Below are positions 43,205 through 53,947 of a DNA stretch of 64,000 nt, piece by piece. Numbering within the stretch: the stretch's first letter is position 1; every line of letters starts with the position of its first letter. Where the stretch lies: positions 868,001 to 932,000 of the forward strand of contig NTMA01000008.1 of assembly GCA_002917075.1 (NCBI GenBank), in the 5' to 3' direction. The notes beneath the pieces were generated by a model that saw only the letters and a list, made by a program, of their open reading frames with translations, was not told where the DNA came from and did not search any database. The stretch comes from Hawksworthiomyces lignivorus (Eukaryota > Ascomycota > Sordariomycetes > Ophiostomatales > Ophiostomataceae). Made by a program: the position numbers and the translations under genes.

Positions 43205-44647
43205 ATGGCTCAGGAGAAGCCCACACTAGAAAGCCTCGGCGTGACGGTCGCCAAGCTCTCCAGCGAGCTCAGCATGCAACTCAAAGCTGCCAACCACCCA
43301 GAGCCATCTTTTGCAGCAGATGGCCCAGTCGCTCTACCCTCTGCGCCAAATATCCAGGTCCCACGCATGCAGCTGATCGAGGTCTTGACGGACATGCTGC
43401 ATCTGGCCACGGGGCCGAGCGAATACATCTTCCACCAGTCACTCGAGCTGAACCACGATGCCTTTGTCTTCGATGCGCTCAACCAGTTTGACTTCTACGG
43501 CGCCGTCCCTGTCGACGGCTCCGCTAGCTATGCGGATATAGCCTTGTATACCAAGCTGCCTGAATCGATCGTGCGGCGCATTTTGCGTTATGCTATGGCG
43601 AACTACATGTTTGCCGAGGAGGCACCGGGGTCGGAACGCGTCGTCCACACCTCCGCTACTGCATATTGTGTCCGCGAGCCACTCGTGCGCAGCTTCATCG
43701 CGCACTGTGCGGAAGACGTCAAGCCGTCGTCCACGCGAGGCGTTGACGCGCTGAAGAAGTTCTTCCTCGGTACGACAGTCGCTAGTGAAGACGTGGCCCA
43801 CTGCGCATGGCCGATGGGGTACGAGGACGGGAAGGAGCGTCAGATTGACTTCTGGGCCTTTATGGAACAACACGAGAAGCCCGGACTGTCGAAGGGATAC
43901 CGCGCGAGGCGGTTCGCAGAAGCGATGCAGGCAATTACGTTGACATCGGCGATCGGTGTCGATATTATATTTGAGTCGTATGATTGGGAAGCACTTGGAG
44001 AGGCTACTATTGTTGACGTAAGCTTTTTTTTCTACCCGATAACTTTCGTATTTGTGATAATAGCCACTCTCAACCTAAGACTAAAGACGTTTCTACTGAC
44101 TATCACTTCCCCCCCACAGCTCGGCGGCTCTGCAGGCCACATCAGCGTTCTCCTGGCCAACAAGCACCCCAAACTCAAGCTCATCGTACAGGACCTCCCA
44201 GCCGCCAAAGCCAGCTTCGACGCCAATGTCTCCACCGAACTGACCTCGCGTATAACTTTCCAGGCTCACGACTTCTTTACGCAGCAGGGCGTCTCTGCAG
44301 ACGCATACGTGGTCAAGTCCGTCTTCCATGACTGGTCAGACCGATACGTAATTGAAATTCTACACAATTTGCTGCCGGCTATGAGGCCTGGGGCGCGTCT
44401 CATCATCGTCGACATTATCTTGCCACCCGACTACGACGAGACGGGCAAACCGGTTGTCCCGCGATCGATTCGGAAGCTGCTTGGCGGCGTGGACTTGCAG
44501 ATGCATACCATAACGAATTCGAAGGAGCGGAAGGTGGAAGATTGGTTGGCTGTGGTTAAGCGGGCAGAGGAGCGTTTCGAGCTGAAAAATGTACACGTCG
44601 TCCGCGGCTCCCCGCTTGGAATCCTCGAGTTTGTCTTGCAGAAATAA
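43205..44647 (+). CDS. SAM-dependent O-methyltransferase (fungal natural-product type)
   Basis: Class I S-adenosylmethionine methyltransferase of the plant/fungal O-methyltransferase family, probably modifying a phenolic or polyketide hydroxyl in the cytosol. Exons 43205-44017 and 44120-44647 give 446 aa. The 102-bp intron (GTAAGC...CCACAG) is a multiple of three and has no stop, so it can be mistaken for coding. Splicing restores SAM motif I as ATIVDLGGSAGH. Other marks are the N-terminal dimerisation region with winged helix (ALNQFDFYGAVP, LPESIVRRILRYAMANYMF), motif II LIVQDLP, and KSVFHDWSDRYVIEILHNLL with the catalytic His in FHDW. The ATG at 43205 has a better context (GAAAATGG) than the one at 43079, whose extra 42 residues lack domain similarity. 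No biosynthetic core enzyme lies nearby. Confidence 0.88.
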   Translation: MAQEKPTLESLGVTVAKLSSELSMQLKAANHPEPSFAADGPVALPSAPNIQVPRMQLIEVLTDMLHLATGPSEYIFHQSLELNHDAFVFDALNQFDFYGAVPVDGSASYADIALYTKLPESIVRRILRYAMANYMFAEEAPGSERVVHTSATAYCVREPLVRSFIAHCAEDVKPSSTRGVDALKKFFLGTTVASEDVAHCAWPMGYEDGKERQIDFWAFMEQHEKPGLSKGYRARRFAEAMQAITLTSAIGVDIIFESYDWEALGEATIVDVSFFFYPITFVFVIIATLNLRLKTFLLTITSPPQLGGSAGHISVLLANKHPKLKLIVQDLPAAKASFDANVSTELTSRITFQAHDFFTQQGVSADAYVVKSVFHDWSDRYVIEILHNLLPAMRPGARLIIVDIILPPDYDETGKPVVPRSIRKLLGGVDLQMHTITNSKERKVEDWLAVVKRAEERFELKNVHVVRGSPLGILEFVLQK

Positions 44648-45495
44648 TGGCTCTAAGTGTGCATCGTCGCTTTTCCATTGCTTGCTTTTCCGCTTTAGAA
44701 TATCTTTCCTGACGTAATTCGCGCGCGGAATCTATGCTGCGTGAGGCCAGGCTCTAACTTAACAGGACCTTTATATAGAAAAGCAGAACAACCAAGGATA
44801 ACTAGCAATAATGCAGGTTTCACCACTTTCCAATACTTCCATGTTATTTAGTAAAATTATTTGGCGTTTAGTCTCCCACCACAACGCCAGTACATCGAAT
44901 ATTTCTAGGAGAGGGACCCTAGGGGCATAATGATGTATGAGTTTCGTATTCGAGTGCGATTCCTAGTGAACTGACCAACAAAATAGCGTAATAGACAGAA
45001 CCTCCACCCAAATCTCCCTACAAACTCTTACAAACGCATCCGTATCACGAAGATCAAAAACGTAGCCATGAGCGAATCAGACCGAATCAAAAGTAGAATA
45101 TCAGCAGGAGTCGGGAAGATTGTATATTCCAGCAACCTCATATTTCTAGATTATCCTAGTTAATCCAAAACGCCTCCGTGCGCCACAAAATACCTCTTCC
45201 TCTAATCCTAAGCAACATGTACCACAATATTCAGTCTTAGGAACACCATCGGTCTATATACTGGATTAAATAAATTACTCAAAAATGCAAATGGTGCATA
45301 GCTAAATCAAGATGAACCCACTTCTCAGGCAGTAGCCGACTCACAGTTCAGAGTCGTGAAGGACCAGTTCCCATTTGAGAACCGCAGATAACCTCCAGCA
45401 AGTTGCACTGTGAATCCCCAGCCCCCCCTCTTTTTTCCCTGAATAAAATTTCGAAAACGCTATTGCTCCCCTAGCACTTCGTCTCATTATCATCA
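44648..45495. other. Intergenic, convergent 3' regions
   Basis: Between the methyltransferase stop and the stop of the minus-strand single-TM gene. AT-rich with no open frame of interest; presumably both 3' untranslated regions. Confidence 0.5.
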
Positions 45496-46560
45496 TTAGC
45501 TGCTTGTCTGGGCCTGCCGTCGCCGATTATTATTTAACTCATAGTCAAAATTTTGATTGTCGGGACTCGGATAACCTGGCGGCGGTGTGTCAGTGCGCTG
45601 GTTATTTGGCGGCGGTCCTGGTAACGGTTGCCCGAATAGTCTCTTCCAAAAGTGGGACACGACAATTATAGATATTATTACTCCAGCAATAACTCCAATT
45701 GCAATTCCGGCTTTGGCTCCTTTGCTGAGGGAATGTGACTTAGAGGACTCGGGGCGGGCCGTGGCTGAGGCCGACGGAGATATAGTATTTGAAAGTGTGG
45801 GAGTAGATGTAGAAGATGCTAATGTGGAAGTCGTTGAAAGAGATGAGGTCGATGTGCTCTATGAAGGAAGGAAGGATGAATAATAGTTAGTAATTAAGCA
45901 AAAGAATAAGAAATGAGAAAATATGACGAAACCAAAAAAAAGTAGAGATATAGGACTTCGGAATAGAGATAAGGAACCTGCCTTCGCAATAAGGTCTGTA
46001 CTTCGGTACTCAATCCCAATAGCAATCGCATGAGCGGTCCGTGATTCCGAGAGGTGAATGGTGGTGGTGAAGACCTGCTCGATGGTATAAATACTAGACA
46101 TGAACACCAAAGGACCGATGAAGTTATTAAAGACGGAGCTACAACCGTAGACTACTCCAGAGTTTGTAAGAGGAGTTGCCGCGCATTCGTATCCTCTGTA
46201 GCTTGTGTCAATAATTTATTTTACGTTTGGCTATCTCAGATTTTTTTTATTAGAAAGAAAGCACTAAAATCAGAACAAAACATACTGCGGACAGCACAAC
46301 CCATACGTCGCTGTTTCAGAATCAAGTGTAGAAATAGAATGGCATGCTTCTTGGAAGCCCGAAGCACAAACGCCTGGCGAGTAGACTGCAGATATGTCGT
46401 TGTTATAGCCAGATGGAAAGCAGTCACTATTTGGACTGACTGGTCCACAGATTTCGACGCCATTGTGTTGCACATAATCTACCGAGTAAGATGATGTGCA
46501 GGCGGGTGGCTGCGTGAAAGTTGTGGTCAGCTCTCCGACCACCGTCATAGCAGCCGACAT
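45496..46560 (-). CDS. Cys-rich, Ser/Thr-stalk, single-TM surface protein
   Basis: The model joins 46560-46286, 46195-46010 and 45856-45496 (minus), 273 aa. It begins at ATG 46560 (MSAAMTVVGELTTTFTQ), with no cleavable signal. A Cys-rich ectodomain follows with at least eight Cys (PPACTSS, VEICGP, DCFPSG, GVCASG, EACHS, GLCCPQ, GYECAAT, YGCSS). Then come a Ser/Thr-rich stalk, one membrane helix (about 203-223, GIAIGVIAGVIISIIVV) and a short Pro/Asn-rich basic tail ending in TSS. The layout resembles fungal wall-stress sensors and related surface proteins, but no WSC signature is visible. The second donor is uncertain: GTACCG at 46009 is used here, while GTCTTC after IYTIEQ is a phase-compatible alternative. 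No single open frame covers the gene. Confidence 0.68.
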
Positions 46561-48229
46561 GATGGATGGTAAGAAATATGTTCTGCGCTTCGTAAATGTC
46601 CTATCTTTTCGCTGATCTATCTTGGGATATAGTAATTGGGATGGAGAAGGAGAGGGAGATAAATTAAGAAGGGAAAGTTGCACATTGGATTGAAATTCTT
46701 GACAGAAATTTAGCACTCCAAAGAGTGGATTGCTCAAGAAGATTTAATACATGAAGAGTCGTTATGTTGGACCGGCATTTTGTATTCAAAATAGATATCG
46801 CCTCTCCAGTGTTCTCAAGGCTGCCTTACGAAAGAGCCTCAGTTCCTAGCCGGCCATGGTTCCAGATTTTGTATTGCATATCAGCTAGTTGCTCATTCAG
46901 CCGCAGTGGTACCCTGCGTCCAAGTGGTAGCAAAGCCAGGTCTATGCGGAAAACGAGGTGCTGTGCGGCTCGTCAACGCAACGAGGCACTCTCTTGGGCG
47001 TCTTGGTCAATAGGCAACGACACATTCACCTCTGAATTTTATACCTAGAGCTATCTAACAGTAGGACCACGACACGTACATCAGCCCATGTGCGTAATTG
47101 CAGCGTTTATCACAAGTAGCACCTTCGCTTTCCGTGAAAGGGAAGACTCACATAACCAAGCGCCGCAACTTGTCTTGGCGATCAGTTATTGCAGCCGGCA
47201 AGAGCCAGGACCCCCTGTGCTCTTGCACACCATTACGGATGTCGGCTGCTTCATAACATCACAGTAGCCCAAGGGCAGATAAAGTTCAGCATAACCTATG
47301 GAGATAGTCGGCGTACTAGCACGATATAGATATAGACGATAAACTTTATACAATGCGTGGCAAATTGAGCCAAAGCGACAATTAACAAATTTGGCTTGAA
47401 CTTTGAGCTTTGTAAAATAATTCATTTTGTCACTGATAATTCAGAGAGGATTGAGTTCCATATATTTTACTCGTTCATCGCCCGCTTCAGCACTTTTTGA
47501 TGAACGCCTCGTCCAAATGTGGACTGGGCAAATCAATATTGCAACGTAACTAAGAGTCTTCTCAGGTTAGTGAAATATAGGAGACTATACGGAATACTCT
47601 TCAAATGAGACTAATGCGCGTCCCGTGAGCCTCAGCTTTATCTCTTGCGAAAACGACTTGCGCCTCGCCTTTTTTTTGGGATCATTTTACCGTTCTCGAG
47701 CATCTCTACGGAGAATCAGCTACGGCAGATCGTGTCGGGAGAAGATTTCAGTTTATGGAGTACGGCTTGTCCCTTTTGCTTTCCTCAACGATCTTGCTGT
47801 GGCGCTGGGCGTTGTCGTGCAAGACCCACTCTGTACTTTTGCTCGAAAATAAAAAAATGGCGTCCCGTTTCTTGCCCAGCTACAGAGATTGATTCGTGGG
47901 GGACAGGGAATTTTTTTCCTTTTTGGGGTTCTCTTGGCTTAATTTTTATTTCTAATATGTGCACTGGCAAGGCTGTGTTTAAGAATACTGACTGACAGCT
48001 GACACACTTTAAGGATTGACAAAGCGAAAATAACTTCTTACAATTGGGAAGTCAAGACTCTCGTGATGATTCTCCCACTTCCTACTTCTAATAAACAAAT
48101 CGCTCTGATGAACACTTCTGTGACCTAAAAAGAAAGCTATCTTACATCCAAAGCAAACAATTGTCTCTTTCGAGTGTGTTTTTAGCAACGGACTTGTCAG
48201 CGAAATATTTATTTCGGCAGCGATATCCA
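46561..48229. other. Decayed accessory DNA
   Basis: Apart from the relic at 46785-47040, listed separately, I see no gene. Forward open frames at 47625-47995 lack protein-like character. The start of the stretch is the promoter of the single-TM gene. Confidence 0.45.
46785..47040 (-). pseudogene. Coding relic with two nonsense codons, unknown family
   Basis: One minus-strand frame reads VNVSLPIDQDAQESASLR, then TGA, then RAAQHLVFRIDLALLPLGRR and LNEQLADMQYKIWNHGRLGT, then TAA, then GSLENTGEAISILNTK. The composition is protein-like across both stops, and each stop is one C-to-T step from CGA or CAA. I do not recognise the family. Confidence 0.4.
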
Positions 48230-48510
48230 AAAAAAAAGGAAAAAAAAATATAACTAGGCAGACTTCGGAGATCGTGCGAGTAGTACAACAAACATATTCA
48301 TTGGTTGCTGTTTATCGCCAAAACGGGGCACACTTACATCAGTGTGCCCTGTGCTGCCAACGTTCAACGCCTTCCAGGCCAGGTGCAAAACTAGGGCGCC
48401 AAGAATACTGCCAAGCACTCCGTAGGCGTCGCATTCAATTTTTATGGGGCAACAAAATGCTGCCGGGCGTTGAGCTGCTGGCCTGGTTCAGTTTCCGTCG
48501 GCATTAATAT
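48230..48510 (-). pseudogene. Possible exon relic of a membrane protein
   Basis: On the minus strand, KIECDAYGVLGSILGALVLH and LAWKALNVGSTGHTD run into a good splice donor (GTAAGT) near 48335. Upstream the frame has a TGA. It could be a separate decayed gene or part of the same decayed locus as the relic at 48954-49740. Confidence 0.3.
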
Positions 48511-48953
48511 CCTGCGAGCGCATGTGGACGAAGCGGCCTCTTGGAGGGGCTTCTTTGGATTGGCAATTCTATTGATAAAAATTAGATGTATCGTATCACA
48601 TCAATGACATTCCATTTCATGCGTTGGAGAGAATACATTAAAAAAACAGGGGGAGAGAACCTTGTACCTAAACTTATATACAGGGATTTTCGGTCCGCCA
48701 ATGGCAAGCTGCCTTTTGGTTCTACGGAAGTCAAAAAGTAAAATAAAATAGAAAACGTATCTTCGTAGAGCTAACGAAGAAATTCCCAAAAAGCCTCCTA
48801 AGGCAGTCTTAAAGCAAACTAAAGAGGCAAATAATCTGATCTATAAAGGAGCAGGGAGCAAGGCGGCACCAACTCTCTTCTGCGCTCCTGTTTATTAGAG
48901 GGTCAAAGGATGCTGCTGCTGCTGGCGTAACAGCGGCGCACTTGCGTGAGCTC

Positions 48954-49740
48954 TCACCGCAGGCCACGACGCGTACATGAATCGTGGAAAGCATGTCGCC
49001 ACTCTCGCTGCCTCGAAATTGGTGACACACGCGCGTACGTTGTCGCGCGGCACCAGGTCGTCACCCGCCAGCCGTGACCGCGGCACCACGCCGATGCTGC
49101 ACTGGCCCGCCGCCACGGCCACCGCCGCCACACCAGCTGTATCAGGAAGAGCAGAAAGATGCGCGAGGTGAAGCTGCTGAGCACGGGGCCGAAGCTGGGC
49201 ACGCGCAGCAGGGCATATGTCGTGTTGTAGGTGAGGCGCACGACCTAGAAGGGCATGGCGACTACGGCGCCGAATAGCAGGACCTAAGCGCTGCGGAAGT
49301 TGGGTTAGGCGGGCACGGTGCGGAGCCGGCGCTAGTTGGGCCACAACCGCCTGTAGATTGTGAACATGACAAATGGCATGAGGCAGCTGCCAATCCTGCT
49401 GGGAGAACCGTTAGCCACGTCGGTGGCAGTTGTGGTGCTGTGGACACCGCCGTTTTCATCTACGGCGATGCCGCTAGTGTTGGCGAGGTGGGTGACGGTT
49501 AAGATGATCTTCTGCTCTTGTGCGGCAGAGGGAAGACTATGTTTCTGGAATACAATCTGGGTCAGAAAAATCCCAACAAACAAAGCGCGCAAAAGCAACG
49601 ACCGCACAGGCTGACCACTCACGCTAATAACGATTGGAGACAGACTGGCCAGGCTGCCTGCATTGGCCATTATGACAATCTCATTGTACGATTCGAGCTG
49701 GTAACGCGAGGCAATCTGACAGCCGTCTGCAGCAAAGCGA
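48954..49740 (-). pseudogene. Multi-pass membrane protein destroyed by four nonsense codons
   Basis: A single minus-strand frame is coding-like from about 49740 to 48954: ADGCQIASRYQLESYNEIVI, LLLRALFVGIFLTQIVF, SCLMPFVMFTIYRRLWPN, VLLFGAVVAMPF and VVRLTYNTTYALLRVPSFGP, then SSFTSRIFLLFLIQLVW. Four stops in that same frame interrupt it: TAG at 49332-49334, TAA at 49305-49307, TAG at 49284-49286 and TAG at 49245-49247. All fall at sites where Trp or Gln is plausible, so C-to-T or G-to-A transitions explain them. There are several hydrophobic helices. The fungal membrane-protein family is not identified with confidence. Confidence 0.65.
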
Positions 49741-50706
49741 AGACCAAATTATGACAAGAAGATGGACCAGCAGACCATCAGAGACAGCGAAGGACTTGGG
49801 GCACGCACAAGCCAGAGGAAAGTTTTAGCAGTAGTACATAGGAATGAGTTAATGAATCTAAGATGACGTAGGATACTTAACGAGAAGCATGCAAAAGCAC
49901 TTGAACAGAGATGTCGTATGCATACATGTCTGCAGTTGAAGGACAAAGAAACATATAAATTATTAAGTTCCCGCTCTGTACTTCTAGCAATGGCAACTGT
50001 GTTTCGATTTTTCAGCTTTTATCTATTTTTGTAATTTTATCTTCGGCTTCCATGCATATCATCTGGATGGACGACTGGTCTTCGTTATGGATGGAATTCT
50101 CCGAGGAAAGGCCCCTACATTAGGGCTGAGCCATTAATCGTCCTAGAGCTGTACTGCTTTGTTGTATGAATTTCTGGGCGAAGGGTAACATCGGACACAT
50201 AAACTGGTTTGTTGTGGTCCATATGCATGTTCCGTCGCAACCTATTTCGAGCCTGTTATGTTACAGACAAGGGTGGGCGGTAGCGAGACCGAGACCGAGA
50301 CCGACGCGTTTCTAATTCTCCACACCGTAGCGTCGCACCTACCGGCGGCAGTGGACCTCGAGACAACAAGATGGGGTGACAGGCAGATCATTTCTCGATC
50401 TGTGCAGCAGATAATAACGGTTATCTCGATTCGTCATATAGTATGTATATCTGCGAGACCGAAGGCGAGACCGATGCTTAGTTTTGTCTCGCGGCCACTC
50501 GCCAGAGCATCCCGTGGCAGTGCGCGCACTTGAAGTTGGCATGGTACCATTTAGCTTATTGATCCTGTGGCCTAAGATAGGACCTTAAAAGAGTTTCTTC
50601 GCCCATCACAATCAGCTCCCGTACTCTCGTTACTTCTACTCTCTTGTCATGTTAAGCAAGTTGTTATTTGTACCTGTCTAGTGTATTAACATATCTTTTT
50701 TTCGCA
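49741..50706. other. Intergenic, P450 promoter
   Basis: No gene is supported. Short GAGACC-type direct repeats occur at about 50284-50306 (GAGACCGAGACCGAGACC) and again near 50452-50478, so this stretch may hold regulatory or satellite-like DNA upstream of the P450. Confidence 0.45.
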
Positions 50707-52828
50707 ATGGCCACTTCGTTCTTGCACAAGATGGTGACGAGCGAACGCGTTGTAGCTGTAACAACTATCTTTGCAACGGTCTTCCTGACGGCTTGGTTGC
50801 TACCGATATGCTTGGCCTATATCAGGCTAGCTGCTATCCCCATAGTTGGCAAAGACCTCGGCGGCGAGGAACAGCGGCGGCGGGCCTACCTTACGGGCGC
50901 CCGCAAGCTCTACAACGAAGGCTACAAACAGGTGCGTAGAGCAGCCGCTCTCTACTCTCACCATATCTCACCCCTTTGCTAACTTTGCCTAGTTCAAGAA
51001 TGGCATCTTTCGAATCACAACATCCCGAAGTCAGTGCCCCGACGAATCATGCAACAGCCAGTCTTAGTTCCTAACTATGTCAGAATCCACAATAATCGTC
51101 CTTTCTCCCAGCTTCCTCCCGGAGCTCAATAAACTTCCGAGCCACATCTTAAGCATGGAAGAGGCTGTGAATGACGTGGGTGCTTCTGCTTGTGTACTTT
51201 ACGATTTTAGAGCCATTGCTGTTCTCACAACTAAACTGCCCTCAAGGCTATGGAAACAAAATACACCAAGATTGAGACCTCTACCCCTATTGTTCCACAC
51301 ACGGTCACCGGAAAGCTGACTCCGGCTCTGCGTATGTAAATGGGCCAACATCCTTCGTTTCGTTAGAACACATCTTTTTACCAGTTTCCTGTAGCACGGC
51401 TCAGCGCCATGATTTCCGCCGAAACCAGCGCGGCTCTTGCGCTAGAGGTCCCAGAATCCTCGCACTGGACCGCGATCAACATCCACCACAGCCTGCTGCG
51501 TATCGTCGCCATGGTGTCGGGCCGCATCTTCATCGGCCCTGAGCTGAACCGCACCGAGCAGTACCTCGACGCGGCCATCAACTACACCATGGATGTCATG
51601 AAGGCCCAGCGAGCCGTGCAGCGGATGCGCCCCTGGCTGCGGCCCTTCCTGGCGCGGCGACAGCCCGAAGTGCAGAGCTTGTACAAGCGCATCGCCGACG
51701 CCGACGCCTTCATGCAGCCGCTGATCCAGCTGCGCCGCGAAGCCAACGCTGGTAGCGGCAGCGACGGTGACGACGACAAGCCCGACGACATGCTGCAGTG
51801 GCTGATCGACGCGTTGCCCAAGCACACAGACGCCAGCAGCCAGAATCTGCCGCGCGTGCAGCTGGGCCTCAGCTTCGCGGCCATCCATACCACAACATTG
51901 TCGGCTACAAATGCGTGCGTTGGATTCCTGTGGACGTCTGCGGAGCGTATGTTCTACTGATAACTGTGGCTAACACTGTTGCGATGCCCAATAGATTTTA
52001 CAATATCGCCGCTATGCAAGAATACGTGCCCATTTTGCGCGCTGAAGCTGTGCAAGCGCTAGCCGAGAACAACGGCGTCTTCACGGCGAGGGCTCTACAG
52101 TCCATGAAGAAGCTTGACAGCTTCCTCAAGGAGACGATGCGGATGAACCCCGCGACCATGGGTAAGCTACCTTGACCCGAGTCGACTTGATCTGCTAGAA
52201 AAGCGCACTGACTGGGCTCGCCCCTTTCGCACAGCCTCCTTCCAACGCAAGGTGCTTTGCTCATTCACGCTGTCCAACGGCCAGCACATTCCCGCCGGCG
52301 CCACCATCGAGATCCCCGCCGTGGCCGTCAACGCAGACCCAGACCTCTTTCCGGACCCCGAGCGCTTCGACGGCCTGCGCTTCTACCGCCAACGTGAACA
52401 AGCCAAGGACGCTGCAGCTGCCGCCCACAATCAATTCGTCAGTGTGGGCCTGACAAACCTCTCCTTTGGTTATGGCCGCCATGCCTGTCCCGGGCGGTTC
52501 TTCGCCGCGAATGAGATCAAGATGATCTTGGCCCATACCCTGCTGCGATACGACGTGCGGCTTGCAGACGGCGCCACGGAGCGCTATCCCAACATTGAGT
52601 TTGCGCACATGGTATGTCGGCGCTGGTTTTGGTTTTTTTGTCTTCACGTTTTCCTTTTCCCCTTTCTTTCGTCACCCTTTCCTGTCTACTTCATTTATTT
52701 TCTTTTTCCAATTCTTTAATGGTGTTGCTAATGAATGATCTACAACTCTGCAGTCGATTCCTGACCCGTCTAAAACACTGCTCTTTAGAGCAAGAAAACA
52801 AGAGGAGGTACCAGCTAATTCGGCGTAA
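50707..52828 (+). CDS. Cytochrome P450 monooxygenase (ent-kaurene-oxidase-like), eight exons
   Basis: ER-anchored haem-thiolate monooxygenase. Exons 50707-50931, 50993-51029, 51084-51175, 51247-51331, 51395-51914, 51995-52161, 52235-52611 and 52754-52828 give 525 aa with a closing frame; the intron at 51030 uses a weaker GTCAGT donor. The N-terminal membrane helix is VVAVTTIFATVFLTAWLLPI. Other marks are the I-helix region SFAAIHTTTLSATNA, the K-helix SFLKETMR with ExxR, the meander after DPERFDGLRFY, and the haem loop FGYGRHACPGRFF with axial Cys460. The segment HHSLLRIVAMVSGRIFIGPE is typical of fungal P450s near ent-kaurene oxidases (CYP68-type), which act in secondary metabolism. All functional motifs are intact. 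No terpene or polyketide synthase lies in the window. Confidence 0.88.
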
Positions 52829-53252
52829 ACGGCCTGCTTTGTTGTGAAGGACTAAATGGTGTTTGTACATAGATGTAATCGTATCTTATCAGCCAATCCT
52901 GGCAATTTACATCTGTGTTAGGTGGGATCCTCTCGGACAAAAGCTACCGCCTGATTATATTTGAGAGTATTTCACATATGAGTTCAGTCGAAGTAATAAT
53001 AATTGGTGGTAATGAAGTAGAAACGAGATGATGACAGTGGTCATGGCTGCCACGCCTTGCGTGTTCTCGACTGGGCCTGCTATTTGGTAGGTAGTTTACA
53101 ATGCGCCGGTTCCGTTTGAGCCACTGTACTACAGGTGTTTGGAAGCCTGAGGGTTACCCCCTCCCCCCTCCGCACCAAAAAAAGAAGAGAAAAAAAGAAA
53201 GAGAAGAAACAAAAAAAAAAAAGAGAGGAGCGAGGCAAAAAGGAAAGGGAAA
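52829..53252. other. Intergenic with purine-rich tract
   Basis: Follows the P450 3' end. A long A/G-rich tract at 53176-53250 lies directly downstream of the tRNA-Ser gene; read on the minus strand it supplies T-runs. Confidence 0.55.
53237..53241 (-). terminator. RNA polymerase III T-run
   Basis: On the minus strand TTTTT lies 12 bases past the 3' end of tRNA-Ser, the expected Pol III stop. No such run lies between the two tRNAs. Confidence 0.7.
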
Positions 53253-53334
53253 CGATGAGAGCAGGATTTGAACCTGCGCGACCGAAGCCATATGATTTCT
53301 AGTCATACCCATTAGACCACTCTGGCATCTCACC
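53253..53334 (-). tRNA. tRNA-Ser (AGA anticodon)
   Basis: The minus strand folds as a class II tRNA. The 5' acceptor GGTGAGA pairs with TCTCATC (one G-U), the discriminator is G, and the anticodon loop CTAGAAA gives AGA. A long variable arm typical of Ser (around GGCTTCGGTC) and a T-loop GTTCAAATCC follow. B-box-like GGTTCAAATCC is intact, and there is no intron. It reads UCU/UCC serine codons. Confidence 0.92.
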
Positions 53335-53357
53335 TAATCTGTTAGGAGAATTCCCGA

Positions 53358-53429
53358 TGGAGCAGTAGGGGATCGAACCCTAGGCTTCTCGCATGCAAAG
53401 CGAGCACTCTACCACTGAGTTACAGCCCC
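53358..53429 (-). tRNA. tRNA-Ala (TGC anticodon)
   Basis: On the minus strand GGGGCTG...CTGCTCC forms the acceptor (one weak or mismatched pair), the D-arm is CTCAGTGGTAGAGTG, the anticodon stem-loop CTCGC-TTTGCAT-GCGAG gives TGC, and the T-arm is TAGGG-TTCGATC-CCCTA. The discriminator is A. No intron. It lies 23 bases upstream of tRNA-Ser on the same strand. Confidence 0.92.
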
Positions 53430-53612
53430 GAGATTTAGCTTTATGACTTTCGGCCGTCTTTCTAGGTACCTATATGCGCATCAACATAGAATTGTATGAA
53501 CGCTAACAGGAATAATAAGATTGAAACCCAATTGTGTGCTCATAACCGGCAAAATCATCGTCTTTTATTAAGAGAACAAATCATTTCCTGAAGTGGAATA
53601 GCTGTAACAGTT

Positions 53613-53915
53613 TTACTCTGTGAGAGTTACGGCGGATACTACTCCCCGCAGCAACGATGGCGCCGCCGACTCCGCGTCGCTATCGTCGGCATTGTCTTCA
53701 TATCTCCCATAATTGCCTTCATCTAGCCCAAATTCGGTCTTGTTCTCCGCCCGCATTGGCATGTCCTTTCCACAAAACAAAAGAAGGCCTAGGCCGGCAA
53801 AAGCCACCAAGAAATGGAAGACGATCTGAGGAGCGTGCTCGAAGGTGCTGGGGACCTGAGAATGCGTTTGGATTGGATTAGAAATAGCAGTCTGGCAGGC
53901 CAGAGAAATGCGCAT
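53613..53915 (-). CDS. Small single-TM acidic-tailed protein, or terminal exon remnant
   Basis: The frame from ATG 53915 to 53613 encodes 100 aa. It has one hydrophobic helix (IVFHFLVAFAGLGLLLF) and an acidic tail (TEFGLDEGNYGRYEDNADDS). A CTCAG just before the codon for VPSTFEHAPQ could be a splice acceptor, in which case this is the last exon of a larger membrane protein that is otherwise gone. It starts 33 bases beyond the stop of the zinc-cluster regulator on the same strand. I do not recognise the family. Confidence 0.4.
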   Translation of the reverse strand: MRISLACQTAISNPIQTHSQVPSTFEHAPQIVFHFLVAFAGLGLLLFCGKDMPMRAENKTEFGLDEGNYGRYEDNADDSDAESAAPSLLRGVVSAVTLTE

Positions 53916-53947
53916 ACGTTTCTCCTAAAATTGAGCATCTAATATAT

